Part shown: positions 63,531 through 64,000 of the stretch, piece after piece
Position numbering within the stretch: the first letter of the stretch is position 1
Layout: every line of letters starts with the position of its first letter
NCBI GenBank assembly: GCA_016709865.1
Contig: JADJLX010000003.1
Location: forward strand, 1-64,000
DNA: 64,000 bases
From: Bacteroidales bacterium
GTDB lineage: Bacteria > Bacteroidota > Bacteroidia > Bacteroidales > VadinHA17
Direction of reading: 5' to 3'
The notes under the pieces: generated by a model
Databases searched by the model: none
Seen by the model: only the letters and a program-made list of their open reading frames with translations
What the model was told of the DNA's origin: nothing
Position numbers and translations under genes: made by a program

Positions 63531-64000
63531 TTACACTTCTGTCGGGTTTGAATGAGAGCTTCACAACCGGAATTGTCCCGCACATTATCGATACTGATCC
63601 CAGAAGTCTGGCAACAAGATCGTGACCCCAGTTATGCTGGATGCAGTTTGCCATAACAAGACTAACTGCCTGGGCTCCTTTTACAGGGACAATCCTGTTT
63701 TCAATACCATGCTCAATAATAAATATTTTGTGAAGAGGCGACTCATGAGGCTCATCATTATTATAAACAGGGGTGTTATGCATTACATAACCCATTCCGC
63801 TGTTTCTCACTATAAGTCTGTCATCGTGAATCACCTTGCCCCCTGTTTTATCCCATAATCCGGCCATTGTAGATTTGCCTTTGCCCGAAACACCGCTGAA
63901 AATATAACCATGTCCGAGATTATTAACTCCTGATGCATGGATCATTATATCACCATTTATTACTGTAAGGTAATACAGGATTAATCCGTCAAGTGGATAC
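63505..64000 (-). CDS. HPr-kinase-like protein (partial, runs off the window edge)
   Basis: P-loop 'IFSGVSGKGKSTMAGLW' followed by 'IHDDRLIVR' (acidic pair), then 'HGIENRIVPVKGAQAVSLVM' and 'LARLLGSVSIMCGTIPVVKL'. Frame continues upstream to 64,000 ('YPLDGLILYYLTVINGDIM'), so the N-terminus is outside. The kinase core is the one used by lasso-peptide tailoring kinases, which phosphorylate the peptide. Overlaps the peptidase start. Confidence 0.82.
   Translation of the reverse strand, partial: YPLDGLILYYLTVINGDIMIHASGVNNLGHGYIFSGVSGKGKSTMAGLWDKTGGKVIHDDRLIVRNSGMGYVMHNTPVYNNDEPHESPLHKIFIIEHGIENRIVPVKGAQAVSLVMANCIQHNWGHDLVARLLGSVSIMCGTIPVVKLSFKPDRSVIDYILENE

Noticed and set aside
1..64000. tRNA or rRNA genes
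   Set aside because: No cloverleaf or rRNA-like conserved string was seen on either strand; the 23S-IVS-type genes are protein genes and not inside an rRNA here.

Overview
This window comes from a member of the Bacteroidota, probably Bacteroidales-like. The evidence is a giant secreted protein ending in a type B C-terminal domain of the type IX secretion system (T9SS), Bacteroidota-style 25-residue double-glycine leader peptides, short intergenic repeat arrays typical of the phylum, and AT-rich codon use. It reads as an unpolished long-read assembly. Most genes between 1 and 23 kb are broken by single-base deletions, the repeat protein has about ten, and genes between 57 and 64 kb are clean. 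I merged fragments into single genes where the protein family, the order of motifs and the translation on both sides agree.

Layout. (1) 1-23,979, plus strand: a surface polysaccharide locus. It starts with an ABC exporter pair (Wzm, Wzt with a C-terminal cargo-type domain), followed by seven glycosyltransferases, four methyltransferases, a membrane-anchored D-glucuronyl C5-epimerase-like protein, a FemAB/GNAT-type acyltransferase, two deacetylases, a polymerase-like membrane protein, a PaaK/CapK-like adenylate-forming enzyme, DUF362 and DUF354 proteins, an ATP-grasp enzyme and a HAD phosphatase. Many neighbours overlap by ATGA, so this is one or a few long operons. A four-helix-bundle (23S-IVS family) gene sits between the two exporter genes. 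(2) 23,990-28,700: a minus-strand run of a papain-like peptidase, a LuxR-type regulator, a lipoprotein, a small membrane protein, a helical protein with a carboxypeptidase-regulatory-like domain, and an odd ORF with Cys exactly every seventh residue. Almost every gap holds a short-period (7 or 8 nt) array built of two inverted arms. (3) 28,965-50,677: one giant protein of about 7,240 residues with a signal peptide, four families of tandem Ig/PKD-like repeats, a PKD region and a T9SS type B sorting domain. (4) 51,187-59,313: a peptide export system with an HlyD adaptor, a C39 peptidase-ABC exporter, two double-glycine peptides, small membrane proteins, two related HTH proteins, and an IS200-like/RAYT-like transposase embedded in REP palindromes. 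(5) 60,009-64,000, minus strand: a nucleotidyltransferase, an ABC exporter, an S24/S26 peptidase and an HPr-kinase-like protein running off the edge, which resembles the tailoring and export part of a RiPP (lasso-like) cluster.

Working picture: blocks 1 and 3 build the cell surface (exported polysaccharide, T9SS adhesin). Blocks 4 and 5 are two different peptide export systems. Block 4 has a candidate shared control element upstream of each peptide gene. Names are assigned by motif recognition alone; no database search was run.
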